Source: Prevotella nigrescens (lineage in GTDB: Bacteria > Bacteroidota > Bacteroidia > Bacteroidales > Bacteroidaceae). Taken from it: DNA of 64,000 nt. Under the pieces are notes generated by a model. It saw nothing but the letters and a program-made list of their open reading frames with translations. It was not told where the DNA came from and searched no databases. Location: contig NZ_CP133465.1 of NCBI RefSeq assembly GCF_031191185.1, positions 616,001 to 680,000 of the forward strand, read 5' to 3'. A program made the position numbers and the translations under genes. This document shows, in pieces, positions 35,654 to 44,665 of the stretch. Every line of letters begins with the position of its first letter. Position 1 is the stretch's first letter.

Positions 35654-36904
35654 CTATTTGTAGATAAGCGTCGTAAGTTTCTCCTCTGCAAACAAATCTT
35701 TCGCCACGTTTTGAATGTCAATTGCCGTAACCGCATCGATTTGCGCATAAAGATTAGTTATGTCTTTCTCCCAGCCATAATGTAAGAAACTCTTTCCAAA
35801 ATCGAGCGCAAAGCTCTCCCGATTATCGCAGGCAATGCCTATTTGTCCTTTAATCTGGTGTTTTGCCCTATCAAGTTCCTCGGTCGAAAGCGGCTCCTGC
35901 ATTATTTTGTCGAACTCCTGTCGCACCAACGATATACACTTGTCGGTGTCTTGTGGGTCGCAACCGAAATAAGTGCTCCACATTCCCATGGCACTGAACG
36001 ATGCAAATGTACTTTCAACCGTATAAACCAGTCCATTCCGTTCGCGCAACGAAAGGTTTAAGCGGGTGCTCATGCCAGATCCACCAAGTATATTGTTCAA
36101 TAAGTAGAGAGCAATACGGCGCTCATCGTGTACCGAATAGCCACGCGTGCCCATCATGACATGTGCTTGATGTGTCTTCTTGTCTACAACAATGTTCGAT
36201 GTGCGATACATTGCTGCCGGCTTAACAAGCGTGTTTGTAGCGTCTTCGGTATAACCTATGCAAAGCGGATTGGAAGGAGCTATGTCTGCCGTATGCTGTT
36301 GCAAGAGTGCAACAATCCGTCTGAACTCCACATTTCCATAAACAAAGAATATGGCATTGTCGGGGCGATAATATTTGTTAGTAAACCGCTGTGCATCGTG
36401 CGAGGTGAATTGTCGCACCATTTCGCTCGTGCCCAGAATGCTGTGCCCTAACGGCAGGTTATTGAAAAGAAGATTTTCGAACTCGTCATAAATAAGCTCC
36501 GCCGGACTGTCGTTGTACGATTCTATCTCGTCGCATACGACTTCCACTTCCTTTTCTATTTCTTTCTGTGGATAAACGCTTCGGAAAACAATATCTGAAA
36601 GCAAGTCTACAGCCAGTGGAAAGTGCTCGCTGAGAATGGCAGAATGGTAAACTGTAGACGTCTTGGTGGTGTAGGCATTCAAATCGCCGCCTACATTTTC
36701 AAGGCATTTAATAATTTCCAAGCTATCTCGGTGCTGCGTTCCTTTAAACGTAGCGTGCTCGCAGAAATGAGCAATACCTTCTTCCGTTGGGGCTTCGCTG
36801 GCAGAGCCTACATTAATTTCGTAGCCACAATAAACCACTGGCGATGTAGATGGGAGGTGAATAATGCGCAACCCATTCGCCAAACGTGTTGTATTATATT
36901 TCAT
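35654..36904 (-). CDS. M16-family metallopeptidase
   Basis: This pitrilysin/insulinase-type peptidase has the inverted zinc motif as 'HFCEH' near residue 45 and the distant Glu in 'EVEVVCDEIESY'. The usual 'HFLEH' has Cys here. The 416-residue length is that of a single M16 half with its inactive-like C-terminal domain, as in mitochondrial-processing-peptidase-like bacterial enzymes. The ATG at 36902-36904 is preceded within 5 nt by the -7 box TAATTTTG (36910-36917, minus), so the mRNA may be leaderless. The in-frame TTG upstream is unlikely. Confidence 0.92.
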   Translation of the reverse strand: MKYNTTRLANGLRIIHLPSTSPVVYCGYEINVGSASEAPTEEGIAHFCEHATFKGTQHRDSLEIIKCLENVGGDLNAYTTKTSTVYHSAILSEHFPLAVDLLSDIVFRSVYPQKEIEKEVEVVCDEIESYNDSPAELIYDEFENLLFNNLPLGHSILGTSEMVRQFTSHDAQRFTNKYYRPDNAIFFVYGNVEFRRIVALLQQHTADIAPSNPLCIGYTEDATNTLVKPAAMYRTSNIVVDKKTHQAHVMMGTRGYSVHDERRIALYLLNNILGGSGMSTRLNLSLRERNGLVYTVESTFASFSAMGMWSTYFGCDPQDTDKCISLVRQEFDKIMQEPLSTEELDRAKHQIKGQIGIACDNRESFALDFGKSFLHYGWEKDITNLYAQIDAVTAIDIQNVAKDLFAEEKLTTLIYK

Positions 36905-36930
36905 ACGCTGCAAAATTAGTTATTTTCTTT

Positions 36931-36960
36931 TTGAAATCTGCCGAATTAGTACTACTTTTG
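36931..36960 (+). promoter_or_regulatory. Promoter of the flavodiiron protein gene
   Basis: TTG at 36931-36933, a 19-nt spacer and TACTTTTG at 36953-36960 match the consensus. The predicted transcript starts about 20 nt before the ATG at 36986. It overlaps the opposite-facing promoter region of the M16 peptidase gene. Confidence 0.72.
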
Positions 36961-36985
36961 CAAACCAACAAATAAATGATACGAT

Positions 36986-38182
36986 ATGATAGAAATAGCA
37001 AATAAGCTCTACTATGTAGGCGTAAACGACCGCAATAAGCAACTTTTCGAAGGTCTGTGGCCCTTGCCCCATGGAGTTAGTTACAATTCTTATCTCATCG
37101 ACGATGAGAAAGTCGTACTGATAGACACAGTAGAAGTAGACTTCTTCGTGCAATTCATAGAGAACATTAGAGAAGTAATTGGCGACAGGAAGATAGATTA
37201 TCTCGTTATCCATCACATGGAGCCAGACCATTCAAGCGGATTGGCACTTCTCAAACAGTATTATCCAGACATTAAAGTTATAGGAAACAAGAAGACATTC
37301 GACCTACTGTCTGGTTTTTATGGTATAAAAGAGAATACTATAGAAGTAAAGAATGGTGAAACAATGGAATTGGGAAAACATTCGTTACAATTCTTTATGA
37401 CACCTATGGTACACTGGCCAGAAACAATGATGACTCTCTACAAAGGTGAGAGTTCTGCTCTCTTCTCTGGCGATGGCTTTGGCTGTTTTGGCGCATTGAA
37501 TGGTGGAATTATTGACAAAAACATCAATACAGAGCCTTATTGGCTGGAAATGGTACGCTATTACTCTAACATTGTTGGTAAATACGGCACTCCTGTACAG
37601 AATGCACTGAAGAAACTTGCTGGTGTCAAGTTCGATTACATCTGCTCTACACACGGTCCGGTATGGCACGACAATGTGGAAAAGGTGGTTGCACTGTACG
37701 ACAAGATGTCTAAATACGAAACAGAAGCAGGTCTTGTTATCTGTTACGGCACAATGTACGGCAACACCGAACGCATGGCTGAACAGATTGCGCGTTCAGC
37801 TTCAGCTGAGGGAGTGAAGAATATTGTGATGTACAACATTTCAAAGACTCCGCACAGCTATATTCTCCGCGATATCTTCCGTTATAAGGGCTTAATAGTT
37901 GGCGCACCAACCTATAACAATGGCTTGTACCATGAAATGGAAGTGTTGCTTTCTGAAATAGCCAATCACGACATTAAGAATCACTACATTGGTTGGTTCG
38001 GCTCTTACGGCTGGGCAAGTAGAGCCGTTACAGCTATTGGCGATTGGAACGAAACACGTGGACATTTCGAAAAAGTGGGTGAGCCTGTTGAAATGCGACA
38101 AGCCCTTACCGAAGAAACAAAAGCAGAATGCTGGCGATTGGGCAAAGAAATGGCAGCAAAATTGTTAGCTGATAAGGCTTAA
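36986..38182 (+). CDS. A-type flavoprotein (flavodiiron oxidoreductase)
   Basis: Flavodiiron proteins reduce oxygen or nitric oxide to protect anaerobes. The N-terminal beta-lactamase-like domain binds two irons through 'HHMEPDHSSG' (residues 76-85), with further ligands in 'PMVHWPETM', 'FSGDGFG' and 'CSTHGPVW'. The flavodoxin domain starts near residue 250 with 'VICYGTMYGNTERMA', the FMN phosphate-binding loop. At 398 residues it is the minimal two-domain form and lacks a rubredoxin domain, so electrons must come from a separate rubredoxin or similar carrier. The acyltransferase gene begins 4 bp later. Confidence 0.95.
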   Translation: MIEIANKLYYVGVNDRNKQLFEGLWPLPHGVSYNSYLIDDEKVVLIDTVEVDFFVQFIENIREVIGDRKIDYLVIHHMEPDHSSGLALLKQYYPDIKVIGNKKTFDLLSGFYGIKENTIEVKNGETMELGKHSLQFFMTPMVHWPETMMTLYKGESSALFSGDGFGCFGALNGGIIDKNINTEPYWLEMVRYYSNIVGKYGTPVQNALKKLAGVKFDYICSTHGPVWHDNVEKVVALYDKMSKYETEAGLVICYGTMYGNTERMAEQIARSASAEGVKNIVMYNISKTPHSYILRDIFRYKGLIVGAPTYNNGLYHEMEVLLSEIANHDIKNHYIGWFGSYGWASRAVTAIGDWNETRGHFEKVGEPVEMRQALTEETKAECWRLGKEMAAKLLADKA

Positions 38183-38186
38183 ACGA

Positions 38187-39317
38187 ATGAGAATAAGTAT
38201 AAACACTGCCAACACACAGTCGCAAGTTATAAGTGTCTTGCGTTTCCCGTTGGTAGTGTTGATACTTTTCATTCACTCTAATTTCCATGATATTAGTGCC
38301 AATTGGGACGTATTTTGGACAATCAATACAACTGGAATTGGTCCACAGTTGCCATCTCTGGGCGATGTCTTTGACATCATTTCTAATTCATTAGCAACAC
38401 TGGCTAATCCGTTTTTCTTCTTCATCAGTGGTTCGTTATTCTTTAAAGAAGGCTTATTCTCTAAAGAATTGTATTTACATAAGCTACAACGACGTGCTTT
38501 CTCGTTACTTCTACCCTACATTCTATGGATTAGCACTTATCTCTTTCTTTTATCTGTGGCAGAGGGGATATTTCCAAACTGGACAGCTATTGTGCATAAA
38601 CCCATAGAAAGTTTTAGCTTTACCGACTGGTTGTTTTGCTTTTGGGATATAAGTAAGATTGGTCCACAAGGCGGCATAGCTGCACCTTTAGTTATTCCGT
38701 TTTGGTACATACGAGACTTAATGGTGATTTGCCTTTTTACACCTATTATATATAAGGTACTGCACTGGCTTGCAAATAAACAAAAGGAGATATCAATACT
38801 GTTGTTTGTTGCTTTGCTTTATGCATCGCGTTGGGCTGAAAATCTACCGGGGGTAAGTGTTCAAGGACTGTTGTTCTTTTCTTTCGGAGCATTCTTTAGT
38901 ATTAAACAAATAAAGTTTATAGATGTTATGCGTCCGCTAAAGTGGGGAGGTCTCTTCTTTGCTATATTTGCTTGGCAGATAAATTGTGCTAACTTAATGT
39001 ATGCTGGATTGATAGTTTTCATAGTTTCTACAACTACACGCATTTTAGAGCGTCGCAAACAACAAAACAAACTTGCTTTTCCACTGCCACTTGTTCTAAT
39101 CAATTCCACTTTCTTTGTGTTTGCCTTTCACTCTATTGTGTTGGGTGGCATTCTTACCATATTGAAGCACGGAATAGTAGTACCACACAACGAGCTCGAA
39201 GCATTCCTTATTTATATACTAAGCCCGGTTACAATGCTCACCGTGAGCGTGGGTGTATATTGGCTATTCTACAAAATTGTGCCCCGAATAGTTTCTATCT
39301 ATTGTGGCGGAAGATAG
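38187..39317 (+). CDS. Acyltransferase-3 family membrane protein
   Basis: This 376-residue protein has about ten membrane helices. Its N-terminal 'VLRFPLVVLILFIHSNF' carries the Arg and His expected for the acyltransferase-3 family, which O-acetylates or succinylates sugars of surface polysaccharides. 'PFWYIRDLMVICLF' matches the second conserved helix pair. It starts 4 bp after the flavodiiron gene, so the two share a transcript although no functional link is obvious. The acceptor glycan is unknown. Confidence 0.85.
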   Translation: MRISINTANTQSQVISVLRFPLVVLILFIHSNFHDISANWDVFWTINTTGIGPQLPSLGDVFDIISNSLATLANPFFFFISGSLFFKEGLFSKELYLHKLQRRAFSLLLPYILWISTYLFLLSVAEGIFPNWTAIVHKPIESFSFTDWLFCFWDISKIGPQGGIAAPLVIPFWYIRDLMVICLFTPIIYKVLHWLANKQKEISILLFVALLYASRWAENLPGVSVQGLLFFSFGAFFSIKQIKFIDVMRPLKWGGLFFAIFAWQINCANLMYAGLIVFIVSTTTRILERRKQQNKLAFPLPLVLINSTFFVFAFHSIVLGGILTILKHGIVVPHNELEAFLIYILSPVTMLTVSVGVYWLFYKIVPRIVSIYCGGR

Positions 39318-39483
39318 ACGGGGCGTCTTAATTTCTTTGTTAAAAATGTCCCATTCATTGGCAATATCCTACCATAAACGAACTTCAAACGTATAATACC
39401 GATTAACCATAAGTAGGTAGAGAGTGTCTAAGACATCGCTTCAAAAAAGAAGATATATCTTTCTCGGTCATTTCTTTATTCTT

Positions 39484-39627
39484 TCATTTACGAAAGAGAA
39501 TCTCATAACCAAACTTTAGGAAGTTGGCTATTAGGGTTGTACATAGCACTTTACGCACTTTAATGGATTTATTCCACACTGCCAGACACCTAAACCCTAC
39601 ACTATACCTAACTTGCACTATTGAAAA
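39484..39627 (-). pseudogene. Remnant of a coding sequence, possibly a transposase C-terminus
   Basis: On the minus strand about 47 codons read as plausible protein, including 'VGFRCLAVWNKSIKVRKVL' and ending 'LKFGYEILFRK' then TGA at 39484-39486. No start or further upstream homology is visible within the gap. The basic C-terminus suggests the tail of a transposase or recombinase. The rest of the 39318-39714 gap holds only the promoter of the next gene. Confidence 0.3.
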
Positions 39628-39643
39628 TACTAAATACGAGGTA

Positions 39644-39674
39644 TTGCACAGCCATCTGTAAATACGTACTTTTG
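39644..39674 (+). promoter_or_regulatory. Promoter of the HmuY-like lipoprotein gene
   Basis: TTG at 39644-39646, a 20-nt spacer and TACTTTTG at 39667-39674 form a strong consensus promoter about 40 nt before the ATG at 39715. Confidence 0.75.
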
Positions 39675-39714
39675 CACTCGTTACAACTAATTAGATATTT
39701 AAACACTATTATTT

Positions 39715-40455
39715 ATGAAACTTAAATCACTGATGGCATTGACATGCCTCGCTGGGTTGCTGTGTGTATCGTGTTCAAAAAACGAAGACGGTCCTAAGTC
39801 TAAACCTGACCAACCACAAAATGCTCCTATCAAAAAGCTTTCGTTCATAACACAAGAGAAGACGCTTGAAGACTACGACAAGTGGGTGTACGTAAACTTA
39901 GAGACAGGCGAAACCGTTATGAAAGAAGATGTCAGCGGACAAGAGTGGCGGACATACTCTGAGGACGGTAAGCAGAAAGACCAATTCGGAAAGTACAATA
40001 TAACCAAGACTGTAGAGGAAAGACCCTCCAATGCACCTGCAAAATGGCATTTAGCCTTCCACATCTATGATGTTAGGACCAACAATGGTGAAGGTTGCAT
40101 GACCGATACTACAGATATAGAAACCATTAAATCGTTACCAACCAACGTAAAATGGGTGAGCGACATAAAGGCTTATCTTATCTACGACATGAAAGGAATG
40201 ATGAAGAAACCAGTCGTAATGGGCTATATGAAGAACTACGTAAACATGGGACTCTACTACTGGATGCATAAAGTAAAGGGGACTATGGGCGAATATGCGC
40301 TCACAATGTCGAAGTCGAACCCAAAGAAGGCACCTGTATTCTTAGTACGGTTTAAGGACGGCAGTTACGCAATCATTCAGTTTACGAGCCTGAAAGACGC
40401 TACCGGAAGAAAGAAAGAAGTAAGCTTCAACTATAAGTTTATAAAGAAGAATTAA
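39715..40455 (+). CDS. HmuY-like haem-binding-family lipoprotein
   Basis: The signal 'MKLKSLMALTCLAGLLCVSC' ends in a lipobox Cys at residue 20. The mature part follows the HmuY pattern of an N-terminal 'WVYVNLETGETV' strand, a central 'WHLAFHIYDVRTNNGEG' block and a C-terminal 'YAIIQFTSL' strand. HmuY proteins take haem from host haemoproteins in Porphyromonas, Prevotella and Tannerella. In Prevotella homologues the haem ligands are Met rather than His, and this protein has several Met in the expected loop ('GMMKKPVVMGYMKN'). No TonB receptor gene is adjacent. The haem function is inferred. Confidence 0.75.
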   Translation: MKLKSLMALTCLAGLLCVSCSKNEDGPKSKPDQPQNAPIKKLSFITQEKTLEDYDKWVYVNLETGETVMKEDVSGQEWRTYSEDGKQKDQFGKYNITKTVEERPSNAPAKWHLAFHIYDVRTNNGEGCMTDTTDIETIKSLPTNVKWVSDIKAYLIYDMKGMMKKPVVMGYMKNYVNMGLYYWMHKVKGTMGEYALTMSKSNPKKAPVFLVRFKDGSYAIIQFTSLKDATGRKKEVSFNYKFIKKN

Positions 40456-40512
40456 TCTATAACATAAAAAAGGCACTGAGAAGTGTACACTTCTCTGCAA
40501 TACTACATACAC

Positions 40513-40534
40513 AGAGATACTCACCAGTATCTCT
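40513..40534 (+). terminator. Possible hairpin terminator after the HmuY-like gene
   Basis: A 9-bp perfect stem (40513-40521 with 40526-40534) follows a smaller palindrome near 40479-40496. The T-run after it is short, so termination may be partial and read into the next gene. Confidence 0.4.
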
Positions 40535-40595
40535 TGTGTTGCAGTGTGTCGTGCTTTATTACAAATTTATCAGTAACAATTATTAAAAACAAACA

Positions 40596-41810
40596 ATGAA
40601 GAAACTATTACGTTTAACAGTGGCAGCCCTGATGCTTGCCACAGCTCAAGTAAGTACTGCGCAAATAAAAATGGCGCCTAACTATTTCAAAGCAGACCCT
40701 GCCATTTACAAATATCGCATGGCACAAGTTGTAGAATGGAAAGACACAGAAGACGAACAAATTACAAAGTACACCTACGACAAGCAGGGCTGTCTTGTCA
40801 AGGAAGAATACAAGAAAGGTGAAGGTCCGGCTATCTATGCCTACAACTACACCTACGACCAGCAAGGCTACATGATTCAGAAAGAAGAAGTAGCCTTAAA
40901 AACCAATAACAACGTTCCAATCGTGTCGTCAAGACATACCTTCAAGCGCAACGAGTACGGATACGTAACCGAATACACCCGTGCTACACACCACACTACG
41001 GAACCAGACGAAATAACATTGACCGAAGACGTTATAATGGATTTTGTCTACAACGACAAAATGCGCCTCGACCACGTAGATATTCGCCAGTTTGATTATC
41101 CTACTGACAAGATAGAAGAGAAGGTAGGACGCGTATGTAAGGTAGAATACAACGATGCCGGACTTGTCAGCTGCGTCAGTCAGATATACCCTGACAACAA
41201 CGAATTGGTATGGAAAGAAGAATTTACGTACGACGAGAAAGGTCGCCGCATCTCTATCAAGAAAGTCCCTGGTCCCAATTACACATCGCAGCAAACATTA
41301 ACATGGACGTGGCACTACGATGATGATGGCGATATAGACATACATTCAAGCAGCAATGGCTTTAGCAAAGAGTTTAAATACGACAAGGAAAAGCTCGCTT
41401 CTGAAACATTTATGCCACTCGAAGCAACCGAAGCAGAATGGGCACTCCAAGGTCCGCTCAACTGCACGCTCTTCAAGGAACTGCCAATGGAGAAGTATTT
41501 CAAGCACGCACCTGTCAGTGAAACTACCGAAGAGTCGGAAATAATCTACGAAGCTGTTGGCACACCCGACAACATTAGTAATGCTACCACTACACAGAAG
41601 CTGCTCAAGGCACAGGTTAACGGCAACAGACTCACCGTTGAGATGCCGGCAGAACTCGTAGGAAAGACTCTGAACATATTCAATGCTGCAGGAACATGTG
41701 CTGATAGTTATACTGCAAAACAAATGCAAACAACTATCGACCTTAGCAACTTCGCTCCCGGAATGTACATTTTAAGCATCGACAACCAGGCTGTGAAGTT
41801 CGTTAAGTAA
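40596..41810 (+). CDS. Secreted protein with T9SS type A sorting domain
   Basis: This 404-residue protein has a signal peptide ending 'VSTAQ' and a body with several 'YTYDKQG' and 'FTYDEKGRR'-type repeats, reminiscent of YD or RHS-like strands. The C-terminal 75 residues form a T9SS type A domain: 'LTVEMPAELVGKTLNIFNAA', then 'DLSNFAPGMYILSI' and a basic end 'KFVK'. The protein is therefore expected to be secreted across the outer membrane and anchored on the surface. The T9SS machinery is not in this window. Its activity is unknown. Confidence 0.85.
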   Translation: MKKLLRLTVAALMLATAQVSTAQIKMAPNYFKADPAIYKYRMAQVVEWKDTEDEQITKYTYDKQGCLVKEEYKKGEGPAIYAYNYTYDQQGYMIQKEEVALKTNNNVPIVSSRHTFKRNEYGYVTEYTRATHHTTEPDEITLTEDVIMDFVYNDKMRLDHVDIRQFDYPTDKIEEKVGRVCKVEYNDAGLVSCVSQIYPDNNELVWKEEFTYDEKGRRISIKKVPGPNYTSQQTLTWTWHYDDDGDIDIHSSSNGFSKEFKYDKEKLASETFMPLEATEAEWALQGPLNCTLFKELPMEKYFKHAPVSETTEESEIIYEAVGTPDNISNATTTQKLLKAQVNGNRLTVEMPAELVGKTLNIFNAAGTCADSYTAKQMQTTIDLSNFAPGMYILSIDNQAVKFVK

Positions 41811-41990
41811 TCAACAAGTAGGTATCATAAATAAATTACCTACTTACATATAAACTTGTTACAACAGGTCGTTGAGCCTTCTCTCTGTTTCTAACCAGAA
41901 AGAACTCAGCGACCATTTTGTGTTTAAACAATTTTAATCCGAGTTTAATGCTTTCTCATCAGCACAGTAACTCATTGGCAACAGTATGAC

Positions 41991-42095
41991 AATCGGAACG
42001 CAAAACAACCGCTTTTACCGTGTAAAACAATAGGTTTTACAACACGCTGATAACAAAGCAGTTACATAATAAGTGTACTTATGAAAAACATTTAC
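41991..42095 (+). repeat. Dispersed intergenic hairpin element, copy B
   Basis: This copy starts at about 41991 with 'GGAACGCAAAACAACCGC', keeps 'AAAACAATAGGTTTTAC' and 'GCTGATA', and ends 'ATGAAAAACATTTACG'. The left arm of the hairpin seen in copies A and C is missing. It lies between the converging T9SS cargo and TagD-like fusion genes. Confidence 0.8.
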
Positions 42096-42141
42096 GCTTT
42101 TGTTGTGCATCTTTCGCCTATCGTTTTACAACCAACGAGCG

Positions 42142-43485
42142 TTATATCAGCACCGTATCTTTGCGTTGATAGAAGTCGGCAGTAATGTTGGCGATGGCTT
42201 CCGACACGTCTTTGCTGACGTAAGAAAGGTTGCGCTGGCTCTGAATAGACTTGATGAAGGTGAGCAGTTCGTAGCGAATGCCCTCGCCATCGAGCTGGTA
42301 GAAGTAGCGTTTGTTGTCGCTTTGATTTTCCCGTCGCACCTCGAAATAGTCGGTTTTCCACCACGGAGCAGGCACGTAGATGTAGCCTTCTGTGCCCGAA
42401 ATAACGAGTTCGCCTTCCGATTTTATGCCTTGTCCGACCTTCAACGATGCCACTGCGTGGGGATAAATGAACGATATTTTGGTGAAAGTATCGAAGTTTG
42501 GCGCATCGTCGATAAGGTGCGTGCAGATGGTTTTGTCGGTATAGTCGGTTCCTAACAGCTGCAAGATGGGCAGAAGTGCCGTAGGTGCCCATGCACAAAA
42601 ACTGTTCCAAGTGTATCGTAGTGCCTCTTTATTCTCGGTATCGTAGTGCGAAAGGCTCGTGCAAGTGGCATCGATGGAATATATCTTGCCTATTTTTCCG
42701 CTCTTTGCAAGCAGGCAAAGGCGGTCGTATGCCATGGAATAAGCCGTTTTTATAGAGTCCATCAAGATTAATCCCTGCTCGTCTGCAATGCTGTTGAGCT
42801 CTTTCCACCCCTCGTTGTTGAGTGAAATGGGCGACTCGCATAGCACGTGCTTCCCGTGTAATAGGGCTTCTTTGATGTGTGTATAATGTTTTTCGGGGTG
42901 CGAAATAATGTAAACGGCATCTGAAACTTCGAGTAACGCGGCGTAATTGTCGGCAAAAAAGGGTACTATTTCGCGCAAATTGCCTAACTTTTGGTCGTTT
43001 TCGGTGTACACGCCACTAATGTTTATGCCATTGACATACTTGCTTTCGCGTGCAAACTTGGTTATAATAGACGACTCTCCCACCAGTCCGATGCGTATTT
43101 CGCGTAGGTCTGAGCGCAGTTCTGTACTGGAAATGCCTTTCGTTCGCTCGAGATAGACTACCTTACAATACTCTGATAGGTAGTCGAACTTGCCCCGCCA
43201 GTCTGAACCTACGGTGAAAATATCGACGTTCATACGCTTGATGTCGTCTATTTTCTGCCCTTCGTATTCCTCAATCACTATTTCGTCAGCCAAGCCAGTG
43301 GACTTAACGTTTTCTATTCGCTCCACCAACGATTGCTGAACGTTTATCTTTCCGCGTTCACGGTCGAAGGTATCGGCTGTTACACCCACTATCAAGTAGT
43401 CGCCCAAAGCCTTTGCCCGTTCCAATAAACGTACGTGTCCTTTGTGCAATAAGTCGTAAGTTCCATAGGTAATAACCTTCTTCAT
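42142..43485 (-). CDS. TagD-like cytidylyltransferase fused to Gfo/Idh/MocA oxidoreductase
   Basis: Residues 1-130 are a glycerol-3-phosphate cytidylyltransferase-type domain with 'TYGTYDLLHKGH' (HxGH at 14-17) and 'RTKGISSTELR' (residues 114-124), which form CDP-alcohols from CTP. From residue 131 an NAD(P)-binding Gfo/Idh fold begins with 'IRIGLVGESS'. It continues with 'CESPISLN', the usual EKP-like segment in altered form, and the substrate-binding beta sheet. The fusion suggests that one pathway makes and then oxidises or reduces a CDP-linked polyol, or its precursor. It lies 6 bp downstream of a class V aminotransferase gene, with which it must be cotranscribed. Confidence 0.88.
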   Translation of the reverse strand: MKKVITYGTYDLLHKGHVRLLERAKALGDYLIVGVTADTFDRERGKINVQQSLVERIENVKSTGLADEIVIEEYEGQKIDDIKRMNVDIFTVGSDWRGKFDYLSEYCKVVYLERTKGISSTELRSDLREIRIGLVGESSIITKFARESKYVNGINISGVYTENDQKLGNLREIVPFFADNYAALLEVSDAVYIISHPEKHYTHIKEALLHGKHVLCESPISLNNEGWKELNSIADEQGLILMDSIKTAYSMAYDRLCLLAKSGKIGKIYSIDATCTSLSHYDTENKEALRYTWNSFCAWAPTALLPILQLLGTDYTDKTICTHLIDDAPNFDTFTKISFIYPHAVASLKVGQGIKSEGELVISGTEGYIYVPAPWWKTDYFEVRRENQSDNKRYFYQLDGEGIRYELLTFIKSIQSQRNLSYVSKDVSEAIANITADFYQRKDTVLI

Positions 43486-43491
43486 AGCTGT

Positions 43492-44571
43492 TTAAAGTTT
43501 GCCAATTTTATGTAATTCATCGAAGGCTGCCACGAGAGTAGAGTTGTTTTCGGGTGTCAGTGCACCAATATGACCTACTCGGAAGATGGTATCGCGCATA
43601 TCGCCACCATTCGGACAAATCCAAATACCGTACTCGTCTTTCAACGTTTCAAATATACTGAACGCCGAATTGTTCAGCGGGTGCAACGATGTTACGGCAT
43701 TTGAAGGCGATTTTGTGATAGGTTCCAAGGGCAGATGGGCTATTTTCTGGCGGAAGTCCATAGCCAAATTGCGTGTCCGTTCTATTTCGGCTGCAACACC
43801 GCCATTGCGTTTTATCTCTTTCAATCGGTAGTTAATTTGTCGCAATATACCCACAGCCGGGGTGAAAGGAGTCTGTCCGCGTTCGCCATTACGCAGTGCA
43901 TCTTTCAGGTTTAAGTACATGCAGCGCACGTCGTTGCGCTCTACACGCTCGATAGCTCGTGGCGAAAGTACGATGACAGAGATACCCGGAGGACAGGCTA
44001 AGGCTTTCTGCGAGCCTGTAATCATAACGTCGGCACCCAATTGTTTCATGTCAAACTCGTCGGCAAGAAACGAACTTATGGCATCGACAAGCAGGAAAAG
44101 ATGGTTGCGACGGCAGAATTTGCTGATTAAATCAATGTCGTAATGCACGCCCGTAGAGGTCTCGCCAACATTCACAAGAAAGGCTGTGTAGCCCTGACCA
44201 TCGTACTGTTCGAGCATCTCGGCAGTGATTTGCTGCCCTGTTTTCATCTTTATTACAGTGTGTGGAATGGCATACAGTTCGCACAAGTCCACAAACCGTT
44301 GTCCGAAACTACCACCGTTTACCACCAATGCCTTGTCTTCAGTGGTGAGGAGGTTCATTACAGACGCCTCCATAGAAGCCGTACCCGAACCTGTTATGAA
44401 TACCACACGAGCATCGTCGTCGGCTTTTGCAAACCTTTTCATTAGTATTTCGTTCTCTAACATCGTTGCAGAGAACTCTGAAGTACGGAAGTAAGGCACT
44501 TGTTCTGCACCTATTTCTCTTACTTTGTCAGCCGACATTACGGGTCCTATAGTGAAATTAAGCATACTCAT
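43492..44571 (-). CDS. Class V aminotransferase, 2-aminoethylphosphonate-pyruvate transaminase-like
   Basis: This PLP enzyme of about 359 residues starts '[17 protein letters not shown]'. Longer frames upstream lack coding character and cross the promoter region. The fold-type I signature is clear: '[12 protein letters not shown]', '[11 protein letters not shown]' and the PLP lysine in '[13 protein letters not shown]'. The family includes AEP transaminase, serine-glyoxylate and alanine-glyoxylate transaminases, and I cannot fix the substrate. No phosphonate biosynthesis gene (PEP mutase) is present here. A TAACTTTG -7 box (44599-44606, minus) precedes it. The TagD-like fusion follows after 6 bp. 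Confidence 0.88.
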   Translation of the reverse strand: MSMLNFTIGPVMSADKVREIGAEQVPYFRTSEFSATMLENEILMKRFAKADDDARVVFITGSGTASMEASVMNLLTTEDKALVVNGGSFGQRFVDLCELYAIPHTVIKMKTGQQITAEMLEQYDGQGYTAFLVNVGETSTGVHYDIDLISKFCRRNHLFLLVDAISSFLADEFDMKQLGADVMITGSQKALACPPGISVIVLSPRAIERVERNDVRCMYLNLKDALRNGERGQTPFTPAVGILRQINYRLKEIKRNGGVAAEIERTRNLAMDFRQKIAHLPLEPITKSPSNAVTSLHPLNNSAFSIFETLKDEYGIWICPNGGDMRDTIFRVGHIGALTPENNSTLVAAFDELHKIGKL

Positions 44572-44598
44572 AACTGCGTTATTATTATATAATGTGTG

Positions 44599-44647
44599 CA
44601 AAGTTACTGTTTTTTTTTCGCTTTGTCGGCTAATTAAACTATCTTTG
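44599..44647. promoter_or_regulatory. Divergent promoter region of the CDP-polyol cluster
   Basis: TAACTTTG on the minus strand (44599-44606) faces the aminotransferase gene, and TATCTTTG on the plus strand (44640-44647) faces the glycerophosphotransferase-like gene. Clear -33 boxes are not evident for either. The two transcripts start about 60 bp apart and could be coregulated. Confidence 0.55.
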
Positions 44648-44665
44648 CATAAAAACAAAAGTATA

